Under the pieces are notes generated by a model. That model did no database searches. It had not been told where the DNA came from and saw nothing but the letters and a program-made list of their open reading frames with translations. Made by a program: the position numbers and the translations under genes. A stretch of DNA of 64,000 nucleotides from contig CP047043.1 in the NCBI GenBank assembly GCA_020541285.1, positions 620,001 to 684,000 of the forward strand, in the 5' to 3' direction. Each line of letters begins with the position of its first letter. The stretch's first letter is position 1. This document shows, one piece after another, positions 47,618 to 57,514 of this stretch. Source of the DNA: Candidatus Gillettellia adelgis. GTDB lineage: Bacteria; Pseudomonadota; Gammaproteobacteria; Enterobacterales; Enterobacteriaceae.

Positions 47618-47758
47618 ATATACTTTTTCATGATTTTTTTTTAATCAAACTAACAAGTGAGGTCATAACATAAGAATGTATACTTATCATGTTGCAAGTT
47701 ACCTACGTTTTATTTAATTATATCTCTAGATATTAATTGTTATCAACCTAACAATTTA

Positions 47759-48354
47759 TTTTATCACCTTGCACTATAAAATTTAAATTATTTAAGATAT
47801 GCACTGAATTAACTAGAAGTTGCATTTTTTAGCTTTTAGAAGTTATAATGCATTTCATGCATTAGCTTGCCTTGAGGCGCAGTCATATATTTCGAAATAA
47901 GTAAAAATTTCCACCATAATATCGCAGTCTAAACACAGTGCTAGTTGTTGCGCATTATCTTCTTCATCAGTGTGTCTCTATACCCATTCTGTTAAATATA
48001 GTATAAGGCTATATAGAAAAGGCGTATTAAGGGCTAAACGATTACTATAACCTTATGGTTTTTAATGCTATACAGTAATCAAGGATGGAATAGCTTTCTT
48101 GCTAATTGCAACGGTTCGCTTTGATTGTGTATCCAGAACACTACGTTTATATTATCAAATAGCGATGCATTCGAACTATTGTGTATATAATATCCTAAGG
48201 ATGTAGGATGTCCTGGATTTTTAAATAGGTAATACCACGACTGCTATTTTCTATCCATTAGGTTTTTTAAAAACACAACTATATACCTACTGCATCTCTA
48301 ATATCACACGCATTCTATTGATAAAAAGACCAGTTGCTTTCTGCTCTTCCTGTT
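47759..48354. repeat. 596-bp inverted repeat, left arm
   Basis: Exact reverse complement of 48896-49491 as far as I can compare by eye (the paired coordinates sum to 97250 at both ends and the long internal stretches checked are identical). The match stops sharply: A/G mismatch outside 47759 and T/A mismatch after 48354. No open frame, transposase or target duplication is seen at the edges. It begins 141 bases upstream of the lpoB start. Confidence 0.93.
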
Positions 48355-48895
48355 TAGATGTTACTAAATATTTTATAGAATTTTTATGCTATCTACGCAC
48401 TATATTCATTTAGTATGTTATATAGTTTTGTACTCAAAACTACGCGATATAATCATTAAGTGATATTTAGACTGGTAGAGCACACTACTCATTATGCATT
48501 AACCTGCTAGACGCTAGTTTACATACTAGATAGCAGACTAATGATTATTTTTACTGGTGATCGTTAACAGTGCTTTTATAAGAAAGTCTGATGTCATAAC
48601 TTTAAAAATTCACATCTTACAAGGAAGATATAGGATTTACGTTCTTTTAGAGAAGAAGATAACGATAGAGGAATGAGGAATATAGAGAAATATATCAGAG
48701 AATCCACGCTATGTTGTTACATTATAACCTTATTACTATATCATCGAAGATCGCTTTTCGTCTTTATCCAACTTCCCGATATCGTTATATCAGTAATTCT
48801 TTAAAACTATAACTGCCATCCTAGAATAAAACTTCTAGCGGTTATCTTAATAATTATAAAGCACAAAATACATTAACTGTTTAATAATAGATGAT
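48355..48895. other. 541-bp spacer of the inverted repeat
   Basis: Unique AT-rich sequence between the two arms with stops in all frames. Recombination between the arms would invert only this segment. I see no gene or promoter pattern in it. Confidence 0.7.
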
Positions 48896-49491
48896 AACAG
48901 GAAGAGCAGAAAGCAACTGGTCTTTTTATCAATAGAATGCGTGTGATATTAGAGATGCAGTAGGTATATAGTTGTGTTTTTAAAAAACCTAATGGATAGA
49001 AAATAGCAGTCGTGGTATTACCTATTTAAAAATCCAGGACATCCTACATCCTTAGGATATTATATACACAATAGTTCGAATGCATCGCTATTTGATAATA
49101 TAAACGTAGTGTTCTGGATACACAATCAAAGCGAACCGTTGCAATTAGCAAGAAAGCTATTCCATCCTTGATTACTGTATAGCATTAAAAACCATAAGGT
49201 TATAGTAATCGTTTAGCCCTTAATACGCCTTTTCTATATAGCCTTATACTATATTTAACAGAATGGGTATAGAGACACACTGATGAAGAAGATAATGCGC
49301 AACAACTAGCACTGTGTTTAGACTGCGATATTATGGTGGAAATTTTTACTTATTTCGAAATATATGACTGCGCCTCAAGGCAAGCTAATGCATGAAATGC
49401 ATTATAACTTCTAAAAGCTAAAAAATGCAACTTCTAGTTAATTCAGTGCATATCTTAAATAATTTAAATTTTATAGTGCAAGGTGATAAAA
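48896..49491. repeat. 596-bp inverted repeat, right arm
   Basis: Partner of the left arm. Its plus strand carries the decayed coding trace listed next; the left arm carries the same trace on the minus strand. Perfect identity within decayed DNA points to a very recent duplication or to continuing gene conversion between the arms. A folded assembly artefact is also possible. Confidence 0.93.
49031..49395 (+). pseudogene. Unassigned gene relic inside the inverted repeat
   Basis: One frame reads NPGHPTSLGYYIHNSS and continues DNINVVFWIHNQSEPLQL then ARKLFHP before a TGA. After stops and a frame change another reads RHTDEEDNAQQLALCLD, then CDIMVEIFTYFEIYDCAS and a stop at 49393-49395. Both look like real protein rather than translated noise. 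I do not recognise the family. The same relic is present in the left arm on the opposite strand. Confidence 0.4.
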
Positions 49492-50099
49492 CTATATCAG
49501 TTGGAAAATGTTTTATCATAATTGTCTACAGGAATTTTTTGAAGCTAATATTTTAATTAAAATAGCTAGTTTCATAGTGCTATTATACTTGAGTACTACG
49601 AGTTTTATCTATTGTAGTCTGTTGTCATAGGACTTATTTACACTTATTTTGTTATGAATATTAATAACATAAAAAGTGATAGTCATGTAATCTAAATGCT
49701 GTATACAAGTTAACAGTAGATTTTTTAGATTTAATGTAATCAACATTGAACAATTAATCGCATCAGTAAAGATGAGGTAGTGAATTTTACAATGCTGAAG
49801 ATGTTCAAGGTAGTAAGCGTGTTAGAGTAACCTCTATATCATTATACTTCCGACAGCTAATAACGATTATATCTTTTCGTACCTCTGTCTGCATACCACA
49901 TAAAATTTAGCTTTCTGCGTTGTATGAAGAACATATTTAATAATATAATAATTGTAGATCATTAATAAACTATGTATCTGAGTATAGTTTGGATTTTAAT
50001 TAATAATATTGATTATCCTAGACATAACTTGGCATTAATGTCAGAATATTAATTCTGATGACTAGAATATAGATAAATCAACTTTAAGTAACAATGCAT
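49492..50099 (+). other. Spacer between the inverted repeat and the gpsA relic
   Basis: 608 bp, non-coding. It should hold the rest of gpsA and cysE if gene order was ancestral, but no block can be aligned by eye. Confidence 0.45.
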
Positions 50100-50240
50100 T
50101 ATAAATCGTAGGGTAGGTCGAAGATTGTGTGGCCATAGTTTCCTAATTTTTAAAATTTTAGATAATTATGATTCTATAGCAACGGATGCGGCTTATGATG
50201 CAGGGTGCAGTGCATAACATGCATAGTGTTTGCTATTTTT
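50100..50240 (-). pseudogene. gpsA: Probable relic of glycerol-3-phosphate dehydrogenase (NAD(P)+)
   Basis: gpsA follows secB in enterobacteria. On the minus strand here a frame reads AS-stop-AASVAIES and, after a stop, ends KLWPH. This parallels SYGTALAITL...VVLWGH of the GpsA N-terminal NAD-binding region with the same spacing. Only this piece is visible. GpsA supplies glycerol 3-phosphate for phospholipids, so its loss next to an intact cdsA would require another source. The call depends on position as much as on sequence. Confidence 0.4.
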
Positions 50241-50289
50241 TTTATCACAAGAATTAATATGTCAATGTTATTTTTTAGGTACTTAATTC

Positions 50290-50735
50290 AGAGAATGTTC
50301 GTTATTTTTTCTTTTTTTTGCAGATAGCCTATAAATAGTGGGTAAAATTAACTGGTACCAGATTTATCAATGGGAATGTTCCTCGAGAAAACTACATAAA
50401 TAATGCATGACGTACATATGGGAATAGAACATTTGGACAATATGCTCCTATGCAATGTGCTAGGTGATTAACTGTAATGTCTTTTATAGAGAAGAGATCT
50501 GTCTATTACGCTTCACATAAAAGTTTATTATGTTGTCTAGATATGCAGTAAAGTTTACACATTTTATCACCTCATATATGTCGGCTTCTAATTGACTAGA
50601 AATAGTATCTATATCGCATGTAATTTTTGGTTGCCATTCTTGTCGAAAAACTTGTGGTATGTTAGGGGTTGAAAAGGAGATATGTTAGCGTAAATACGCT
50701 TGATCTAAAAAGTCATCGTTGTGCTATTTTCCTTA
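50290..50735 (-). pseudogene. secB: Relic of the export chaperone SecB
   Basis: On the minus strand: ENSTTMTF, a TAG, then IKRIYANIS (SecB EMTFQIQRIYTKDIS), followed after a frame change by PQVFRQEWQPKITCDIDT and SSQLEADIYEV (PHVFQKDWQPEVKLDLDT, SSQLADDVYEV). Near 50416-50460 comes AHCIGAYCPNVLFPY (AHCLGAYCPNILFPY), then SRGTFPLINLVPVNF (SRGTFPQLNLAPVNF). Nearly the whole protein can be traced, with several stops and frame changes. SecB holds preproteins for SecA, so export of BamA-type proteins here must manage without it. Downstream of yibN and grxC as in E. coli. Confidence 0.85.
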
Positions 50736-50739
50736 ATAC

Positions 50740-51080
50740 TTATATATATCCTTAATGATATATACCCGATTAATACTTGCGAATATAATGGTAACTCATG
50801 TTGAAAAAGCAAATCAAAACCTCCATGAGTATAGAATTCATATGTGTATTCAAGAATTGAGCTTGAGAATTCGTAGATCTTTGTGGCCTGGAACTTATAA
50901 GTATTGTAAGTGAGTTAAGTCAGTTCACATAAAGGTACTGAAAGTATTACAGTATAGATTTAATACATTTAAAATTAATAAAAGAACAATAGTTTGACCC
51001 CTAATTTTACTGGATGCTTTATATGAGATATTAAAAGATTTAATTTTCTCCTCAGTATATTTCATAAATTGTAAGTGTTA
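50740..51080 (-). pseudogene. grxC: Possible remains of glutaredoxin 3
   Basis: The 347-bp gap between yibN and the secB relic is where grxC (about 250 bp) lies in E. coli. On the minus strand near 50835-50787 a frame reads HGGFDLLFQHELPL, similar to HIGGCDDLYALDARGGLDPL of GrxC. No CPYC active site is visible. Weak evidence. Confidence 0.3.
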
Positions 51081-51086
51081 AATAAT

Positions 51087-51527
51087 TTAACAAGTGTTAG
51101 TCTTTACTAAAGGCAGGTTGTCATAGCTCCAGCCAGCAATACCTTGTTTTAATATTACAACATGTATAAAACCGGCTTTATAAAGATTTTTTGCTGCTTC
51201 GAATGAAGCAATGCCATTAGTACATACAACAATAATCGGTTGTGTTTTATGTTTTACTAGATCTCCTAAGTTACCACTTTTAATATCATTAATAGTGAGA
51301 CTAGTAGCATTAGTTAAGTGACCCTTATGAAAATCATTGCGATTTCGCGTGTCAACTACAATGCCGTTTTTTTTATTGATTAGCTGCACAGCTTCATGAG
51401 GTGAGATCGCTTTAACTTCAGAAAAACAACTTTTAAAAGCCTTGATGATTACCGCAATAAGTAGAGTAACCCAGGTTATACTTAGTAAAAGATGTTTGTT
51501 AATAAACGGTATAATTTCTTGTAGCAT
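51087..51527 (-). CDS. yibN: Rhodanese-like membrane protein YibN
   Basis: 146 aa (E. coli 143) with an N-terminal membrane segment (LLLSITWVTLLIAVIIKAF, residues 13-31) followed by a cytoplasmic rhodanese domain (VVDTRNRNDFHKGHLTNA, VILKQGIAGW). A cysteine (Cys102) stands at the start of the active-site loop VCTNGIAS, as in active sulfurtransferases. I recall E. coli YibN having a different residue there, so activity is possible but unproven. It is the only intact member of the yibN-grxC-secB-gpsA unit. The tail NTC adds a few residues after the family end. Confidence 0.9.
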   Translation of the reverse strand: MLQEIIPFINKHLLLSITWVTLLIAVIIKAFKSCFSEVKAISPHEAVQLINKKNGIVVDTRNRNDFHKGHLTNATSLTINDIKSGNLGDLVKHKTQPIIVVCTNGIASFEAAKNLYKAGFIHVVILKQGIAGWSYDNLPLVKTNTC

Positions 51528-53400
51528 GAGGTATCACAACCTTGTAAATTATAAAAATCAATAAAGATTTAGAATATATCTGCTGAACTCAGAAATACAC
51601 TAAATCAGCAAATCATACAAAAATAATACATTATACTATAATATACTGATCTTGAGAATGTTAGTTAATACAATCCACCGAAGTTTTTATAAAATTCAAG
51701 GATAACTATGCATATCGTATAAGACTTGGTACAACCGCAAAATAGGTGTGTACAAAAATTCCCTAAATGACTAATCAACAACTATAGTATAAATAGTTCT
51801 TTTTATTAAGATGAGTATATTTATTAATTCGGTTTTTAAAAAACACTTTTAAATAGACATATAATTTTTTTGCCTATACCTTTTATTCCCAGACAGGTTA
51901 TTTCTTAGCGCTAGATTATTTGTTGTTCTTTTATTATAATATTGTGTTAACCGTTACGTTATGGCATAGTTTTTAGTAACTAGTCAATTAAACCACTAAA
52001 TAAACGTTACTATATCTGTTAATGTTTTGCATTATACGATAATAAATGTTTCTGAGTAATATTGTAGTATCTATAGATTTACTGAATTACTCAGAACACT
52101 TTCTGATCAAGACACTTGAATCGTGATTAATTTATTTGCGGTACTTCCCTCGTAAGCCCTAGATCTAAGAAGGTTGATATTGCAGTTAGCTGTTTGGTTT
52201 ACTAGTAAGATGATTAGATTAATCTGGGACTTAGATATCCATATATAAACAATCTTGTTACGTTAAATATGGTGTAGCTATTAAACCTTATAGTCATAGT
52301 TGAGAAAATTTATAATATTAACATATTACGTGTATTGCATTGCTATTTGTCAATTAAAATGGCGGATAATGCAATTAATACATCTTGTATTAACTGATTA
52401 GTTAGTCTATTACTCACCTTCATTTAGTAGACATATGAGTTCTAATAAATAAGATATTTAGAGGTCTTGCGGAGCTGTTTTGGCGTTCGTGACTATTCAG
52501 TAGCATGCGTTAAATAACTTATTCAAAATCCTTCTTATTTAGTAATATCATTAGTTCCGATTGCTTTAATAAATATTAAAAAATCTAGTCTAGAAATGTA
52601 ACGGATATTATATACTGAATTTATCGAGTACCTAAAAACTAAATTAAACTAATATATAATCTCAGTAGTTTTGAATGATTTCATCATTTATTGTTATGAG
52701 CTGTCTCTATTTATAGAGATTTTAGCAAATTTCAGGGTACATGGTAAGCTTAGTATACTACTATATTTTATATAATATAAAAGGATTACCAGCATCTATT
52801 AGTTGAATAGCTGACGTCTATAACTTCAGCATTAGCTTAATGACTATAATGTTAATGTGTGGTTAGTGTAGTCAGTGCTAAATAAAATTTAGCAGTAAAT
52901 AATTTAACCTTTAAATCATCTATAGCTTTTATAATAAAATTATATGTATCATAAATGTAGTGAAAAACCCAGTCCTGCCAATTGATATTAGTTAATTATA
53001 TTGCTCAACCTTATTGATGAGATATATCCTGTAGCACAGCGAAAAATCATGCTTTAATCCATCTAATACCACATTTAACACGCTATTATTATGTTTCTAC
53101 AATCTTTAGCATAACAGATGTATATTTATAATCCTTGAAGATACTGTCCAGTATTTCGTGAAAAATGCGGAGGGTATGTGTATTACACCCACCTTGCAAT
53201 TTGCAATGGATTTTAGTATACAGGTTTAGTTATTAAATAACCCAAAAGCATTAAACGTGGAAATAACATCATAATTTATGCATGTAGTTATAGTGCATTA
53301 CTGCACTTTTATTTTTTTTAAAAAACAATATTACTATAGATGTCAACCATTAAATCTAAAATTATTATGCTCCATAAACAAGATTGATAGGAGTAACCCA
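51528..53400 (+). other. yibN-hldD spacer
   Basis: 1.87 kb between divergent yibN and hldD. In E. coli gpmM, envC, tdh and kbl lie here. I looked for blocks of GpmM and Kbl and found none I could defend. A frame open from 53278 into hldD is not homologous upstream of the ATG at 53401. Confidence 0.5.
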
Positions 53401-54330
53401 ATGATTATTGTTACTGGCGGTGCCGGTATGATTGGAAGTAATATTATTAAAGCATTAAACAATAAAGGATATAGCGACATATTGGTAGTAGATAATCTAA
53501 AAAATGGCATGAAGTTTATCAATCTCGTTGATCTGGATATCACCGACTATATTGATAAGGAGGATTTTATAGCTAGAATTGTACGTGGGAATAGTCTAGG
53601 TAATATTGACGTCATATTTCACGAAGGTGCTTGCTCTTCTACTACTGAATGGGATGGTAAATATATGATGAATAATAATTATCAGTGCTCAAAAAACATT
53701 CTTCACTACTGCCTAGATCGCAAAATCCCGTTCCTGTACGCTTCCTCTGCTGCGACCTATGGTGCCCATGAAATATTTATGGAAGAACGCTGTTATCAAA
53801 AGCCATTAAATATTTATGGCTACTCAAAGTTTCTGTTTGATCAATATGTACGCTCAGTATTTCCAAAGGCGCACTCACCGATATGTGGCTTACTCTATTT
53901 TAATGTCTACGGCCCACGAGAAAGTCACAAAGGAAATATGGCTAGCATGGCCTTTAACTTAAATAGCCAAATTCATAATGGTAAGAACCTTCAACTTTTC
54001 TCTGGAAGTAAAAAGTTTAAGCGTGACTTCATTTGGGTTAGCGACGTAGCAGCAGTTAACTTATGGTTATGGGAAGCAGGTAAGTCAGGTATTTTTAATT
54101 GTGGTACTGGTTGCGCTGCAAGCTTTCAGTCCATCGCCGATTCGGTAATAGATTTTCACCAAAAAGGCACAATAGAATACATTGATTTCCCACAGAATTT
54201 GAAAGGACGTTACCAGGTACATACACAGGCTAATATAACAAAGCTACGTACTGCTGGCTATAATGCATCATTTAAAATGGTTGCTGAAGGGGTAAAAGAG
54301 TACATGACTTGGTTAAATCGTAGTATATGA
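53401..54330 (+). CDS. hldD: ADP-L-glycero-D-manno-heptose 6-epimerase
   Basis: Makes the heptose donor for the LPS inner core. ATG 53401, with AGGAG at 53389-53393, gives 309 aa (E. coli 310) beginning [19 protein letters not shown]; the frame is open from 53278 but the extra 41 residues are unrelated. The NAD-binding GGAGMIG has Met in place of the usual Phe. [23 protein letters not shown] and the catalytic [11 protein letters not shown] are conserved. A loop after ATYGA is shortened by one residue. It heads a close-packed run of LPS core genes; waaF follows after 12 bp. Confidence 0.97.
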   Translation: MIIVTGGAGMIGSNIIKALNNKGYSDILVVDNLKNGMKFINLVDLDITDYIDKEDFIARIVRGNSLGNIDVIFHEGACSSTTEWDGKYMMNNNYQCSKNILHYCLDRKIPFLYASSAATYGAHEIFMEERCYQKPLNIYGYSKFLFDQYVRSVFPKAHSPICGLLYFNVYGPRESHKGNMASMAFNLNSQIHNGKNLQLFSGSKKFKRDFIWVSDVAAVNLWLWEAGKSGIFNCGTGCAASFQSIADSVIDFHQKGTIEYIDFPQNLKGRYQVHTQANITKLRTAGYNASFKMVAEGVKEYMTWLNRSI

Positions 54331-54342
54331 GTGAAATGAATA

Positions 54343-55389
54343 ATGAAAATCCTAGTGGTTGGCCCATCATGGGTTGGTGACATGATGATGTCTCAGAGTC
54401 TTTACCGTACTCTAAAGGTAAAGTATCCATCCGCAAAAATTGATGTGATGGCAGTAGCCTGGTGCCGACCGTTGCTAATGTGGATGCCGGAAGTCCATCA
54501 GTCTCTGCTAATGCCGCTAGATCATGGTACTTTAGGTCTGAGCGCACGCGTACGATTAGGACATTCCTTGCGTGCTAAGCAGTATGATCGCGCGTATATA
54601 TTAAGCAATTCATTTAAATCTGCATTGGTGCCATTTTTTGCTGCAGTACCGCAACGTATCGGTTGGCGAGGTGAAATGCGATATGGTGTGCTTAATGATA
54701 TGCGTGTGCTTGATAAAACTGCATTTCCATTGATGGTACAACGTTATATAGCGTTAGCTTATAATAAAAGAAGTGTTATGTGTGCTAACGATCTACCTCA
54801 ACCACTATTGTTTCCACGGCTACAAATTAGCGAAGCAGAGATTCTCAAAATCTCTTCTGCATTCAATTTTAATAATCATAGACCTATGATTAGCTTTTGC
54901 CCTGGAGCAGAATTTGGGCAAATAAAATGCTGGCCACACTATCATTACACTACATTAGCACAAAAGTTAATTGAGCAAGGTTATCGTATTACACTATTCG
55001 GCTCTAAAAAAGATTTTACAGTCGGCGAAAAGATTTATGCTGGATTAGAATCGGCGTCCTGTAATTTTTGCTTAAATCTAGTCGGGAAAACTCGACTAGA
55101 GGAAGCTATGATTTTAATGGCGTCTAGTCAGGCAATCATTAGCAATGATTCTGGTTTAATGCATATAGCCGCTGCGTTAAATAAACCATTAATAGCGCTG
55201 TATGGGCCAACTAGCCCAGAATTTACGCCGCCATTGTCCAAGGAGACTCAAATAATCCGTTTAATTAGTGGTTATCATAAAGTTCGTAACAGCGATACTA
55301 AAACAAAATATCATGTAAGCCTAATTAATCTTCAGCCGCAGCAGGTATTAGAAGCCCTTATGCTATTATTGGCAACAACAAAGGAATAG
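54343..55389 (+). CDS. waaF: ADP-heptose:LPS heptosyltransferase II
   Basis: A GT9 enzyme that adds the second heptose to the LPS inner core at the inner membrane. It has 348 aa, the same length as E. coli WaaF, beginning MKILVVGPSWVGDMMMSQSL. Conserved stretches include SFKSALVPFF, GWRGEMRYG, FCPGAEFGQIKCWP, NDSGLMHIAAALN and LYGPTSPEFTPPL. The KCWP in place of KRWP is a small change at a conserved spot. It is two bases from waaC, so one transcript is expected. Confidence 0.97.
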   Translation: MKILVVGPSWVGDMMMSQSLYRTLKVKYPSAKIDVMAVAWCRPLLMWMPEVHQSLLMPLDHGTLGLSARVRLGHSLRAKQYDRAYILSNSFKSALVPFFAAVPQRIGWRGEMRYGVLNDMRVLDKTAFPLMVQRYIALAYNKRSVMCANDLPQPLLFPRLQISEAEILKISSAFNFNNHRPMISFCPGAEFGQIKCWPHYHYTTLAQKLIEQGYRITLFGSKKDFTVGEKIYAGLESASCNFCLNLVGKTRLEEAMILMASSQAIISNDSGLMHIAAALNKPLIALYGPTSPEFTPPLSKETQIIRLISGYHKVRNSDTKTKYHVSLINLQPQQVLEALMLLLATTKE

Positions 55390-55391
55390 CT

Positions 55392-56354
55392 ATGCAGGTT
55401 TTAATTATTAAAACATCCTCAATGGGAGATATCCTTCATACGCTTCCTGCATTGACTGATGCTATGCAAACCATACCGAACATTCGTTTCGATTGGGTTG
55501 TCGAAGAAGGATTTCGTCAAATTCCCACCTGGCATCCAGCTGTTGATTGTGTAATTCCAGTGGCTATCCGTCGTTGGCGAAAAAACTGGTTTTGTAGTAT
55601 AACACGCCAGCAGCGTATTGCCTTCAAACGTGAGCTGCAGAAGCGCCGCTATGATTTAGTAATTGATGCCCAAGGATTACTTAAAAGCTCGGTGTTAATT
55701 ACTCGCTTTGCTAAGGGTAGTAAACATGGTCAAGGCTATAACAGTGTAAAAGAACCATTAGCCAGTTGGTTTTACAATTATCGGCATAATCTTAAAAAAC
55801 AGCATGCAGTAGAGCGCATGCGACAACTTTTTGCTAAAAGCTTGGATTATGATCAGCCAGACAACGACGGTTGTTATGCTATTTCTCAACGATTTTTAAA
55901 TCAGCCCCCGGCTGATGCTGGACAGTATTTAGTGTTTTTACACGCAACCACACGAACCAATAAACATTGGCCAGAACAGAATTGGCGTGAGCTGATTAAG
56001 TTAACAGTTAACAGTGGGATAAAAATTAAGCTACCTTGGCATACAGAACATGCACACCAACGTGCACTTCGATTAGCAGCAGGTTGTTCATCTATTGAGG
56101 TACTTCCACAGCTTAGTTTGCAACAGATTGCCGAAGTGTTATCAGGTGCTCAAGGTGTGGTATCAGTCGATACTGGACTAAGCCACCTTGCTGCCGCGCT
56201 TAATAAGCCAAATATTACACTATTTGGACCTACAAATCCTGAGATGATCGGTGGTTACGGACAACATCAATTATCAATATTATCAGATAATTATAAGATG
56301 AAATCCATCTCAGTCGATAAAGTGTTCGCTTTATTGAAGGAACAATCATTATGA
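55392..56354 (+). CDS. waaC: ADP-heptose:LPS heptosyltransferase I
   Basis: A GT9 enzyme that adds the first heptose to Kdo2-lipid A. It has 320 aa (E. coli 319), starting MQVLIIKTSSMGDILHTLPAL with the conserved acceptor-site Asp in SSMGD. FDWVVEEGF, IDAQGLLKS, FLHATTRTNKHWP, and SVDTGLSHLAAALNKP are intact. Its stop overlaps the next gene (ATGA, 56351-56354), implying coupled translation. Together with hldD and waaF it shows the inner core is still built. Confidence 0.97.
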   Translation: MQVLIIKTSSMGDILHTLPALTDAMQTIPNIRFDWVVEEGFRQIPTWHPAVDCVIPVAIRRWRKNWFCSITRQQRIAFKRELQKRRYDLVIDAQGLLKSSVLITRFAKGSKHGQGYNSVKEPLASWFYNYRHNLKKQHAVERMRQLFAKSLDYDQPDNDGCYAISQRFLNQPPADAGQYLVFLHATTRTNKHWPEQNWRELIKLTVNSGIKIKLPWHTEHAHQRALRLAAGCSSIEVLPQLSLQQIAEVLSGAQGVVSVDTGLSHLAAALNKPNITLFGPTNPEMIGGYGQHQLSILSDNYKMKSISVDKVFALLKEQSL

Positions 56355-57514
56355 AACGACTACATATAATTAATTTAGAAAAAATGGGTGGAGCCGAAAA
56401 AATATTATTGCAGTTTCTAGCGCATACTACCTCGGGTAGTGATAGCATCCTTTGCATTAGTAACAAAATAGGTTCAGAAATAACAACTTTCCTAGGAGGA
56501 ACAGAATTAACTTTTGCTAACCAGATTTTTCAGGGCAACACCCTAAAATACCCTGTTTTTATGAGAAGCACAGTGTTACTACGCAAGATTGAGCGACAGC
56601 AGGCTGATTGTGTTATCTTTTGGGATGTGATTCCTAATTTAGTGAGAAAAATCTTTAATAGTAAAGCGATTTATTATGATCATGGTTGCTCTTGGCGTTT
56701 CCCTCAGAACAATAAAACCCTGTCTTTTTTTAAAAAAATTGATAGTTGTATCGCGATTAGTTGCGCGTCTAAAAAAGTGATGGAAGAGCGCTTTAAATTA
56801 ACCTGTCATATAGAAATAATAAAAAACTGTGTTCCACCACCTATTACCTTTAAAAAAAAATATGATGAACCGCGATCCAAAATATACCTTGGCACCGCTT
56901 CACGTTTAGACTCACTTAAAGGAATTGGTATACCTATTCTGATAATTCAAGAATTAAAGAAACTGAATATCTACGCAGAACTATACATTGCTGGTAAAGG
57001 AGCTCATGAGTATGCGCTGAAAGCTCTCACAGTAAGGCTCGGGCTACAACAGCGAGTTCATTTTCTTGGCTTCCAACACAACCTGACTGATTTTTTCACG
57101 ATAATCGATTTTTATATTAGTTCGCCGGTTACGGAACCGTTTGGGTTATCTTGTATGGAGGCAGTATATCATGGTGTTCCTGTCGTGTTTCCGCTTATTG
57201 ACGGGCAACCAGAAGTCGTTCCTAACGGTAAGTGTGGCATTGGTATTGCGCCCACCCTAACCGTCTTACAATATCATGCACTAACTGGACTGAATATTAA
57301 GTTTCCACATCAAGTATTCAATCCTATAACTCAAACAATGATGAAACCTTTAGTTCTCTCGCCTAAAGAATGTGCTCAGCGAATTTCTGAGGTTTTAGTA
57401 AATCAGAACTATTTAACACTCAGTCAGAATACTTTGCAACACGCGCGCAGCCACTTCCATTATCTAGATTTTATTCGGGCATTAGAACGGGGCTTTTCAG
57501 GTCGTAAAACCTAG
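56351..57514 (+). CDS. GT4-family LPS core glycosyltransferase
   Basis: A 387-aa GT-B glycosyltransferase. The N-terminal acceptor half starts LHIINLEKMGGAEKILLQFL. The C-terminal nucleotide-sugar half has ASRLDSLKG, YIAGKGAHEYALK, HFLGFQHNLTDFF, and the GT4 ExFGxxxxE motif as EPFGLSCMEAVYHGVPVV. It overlaps waaC by four bases, so it most likely extends the LPS core after the heptoses. The sugar it transfers cannot be told from sequence; WaaG-like and other core transferases share these motifs. The HX7E-type EPFG motif and the nucleotide-binding half are complete, so the enzyme is probably active. Confidence 0.85.
   Translation: MKRLHIINLEKMGGAEKILLQFLAHTTSGSDSILCISNKIGSEITTFLGGTELTFANQIFQGNTLKYPVFMRSTVLLRKIERQQADCVIFWDVIPNLVRKIFNSKAIYYDHGCSWRFPQNNKTLSFFKKIDSCIAISCASKKVMEERFKLTCHIEIIKNCVPPPITFKKKYDEPRSKIYLGTASRLDSLKGIGIPILIIQELKKLNIYAELYIAGKGAHEYALKALTVRLGLQQRVHFLGFQHNLTDFFTIIDFYISSPVTEPFGLSCMEAVYHGVPVVFPLIDGQPEVVPNGKCGIGIAPTLTVLQYHALTGLNIKFPHQVFNPITQTMMKPLVLSPKECAQRISEVLVNQNYLTLSQNTLQHARSHFHYLDFIRALERGFSGRKT

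Noticed and set aside
47759-49491. Insertion sequence with long terminal inverted repeats
   Set aside because: Arms of 596 bp are far longer than IS termini, the 541-bp spacer has no transposase frame and no target-site duplication is visible.
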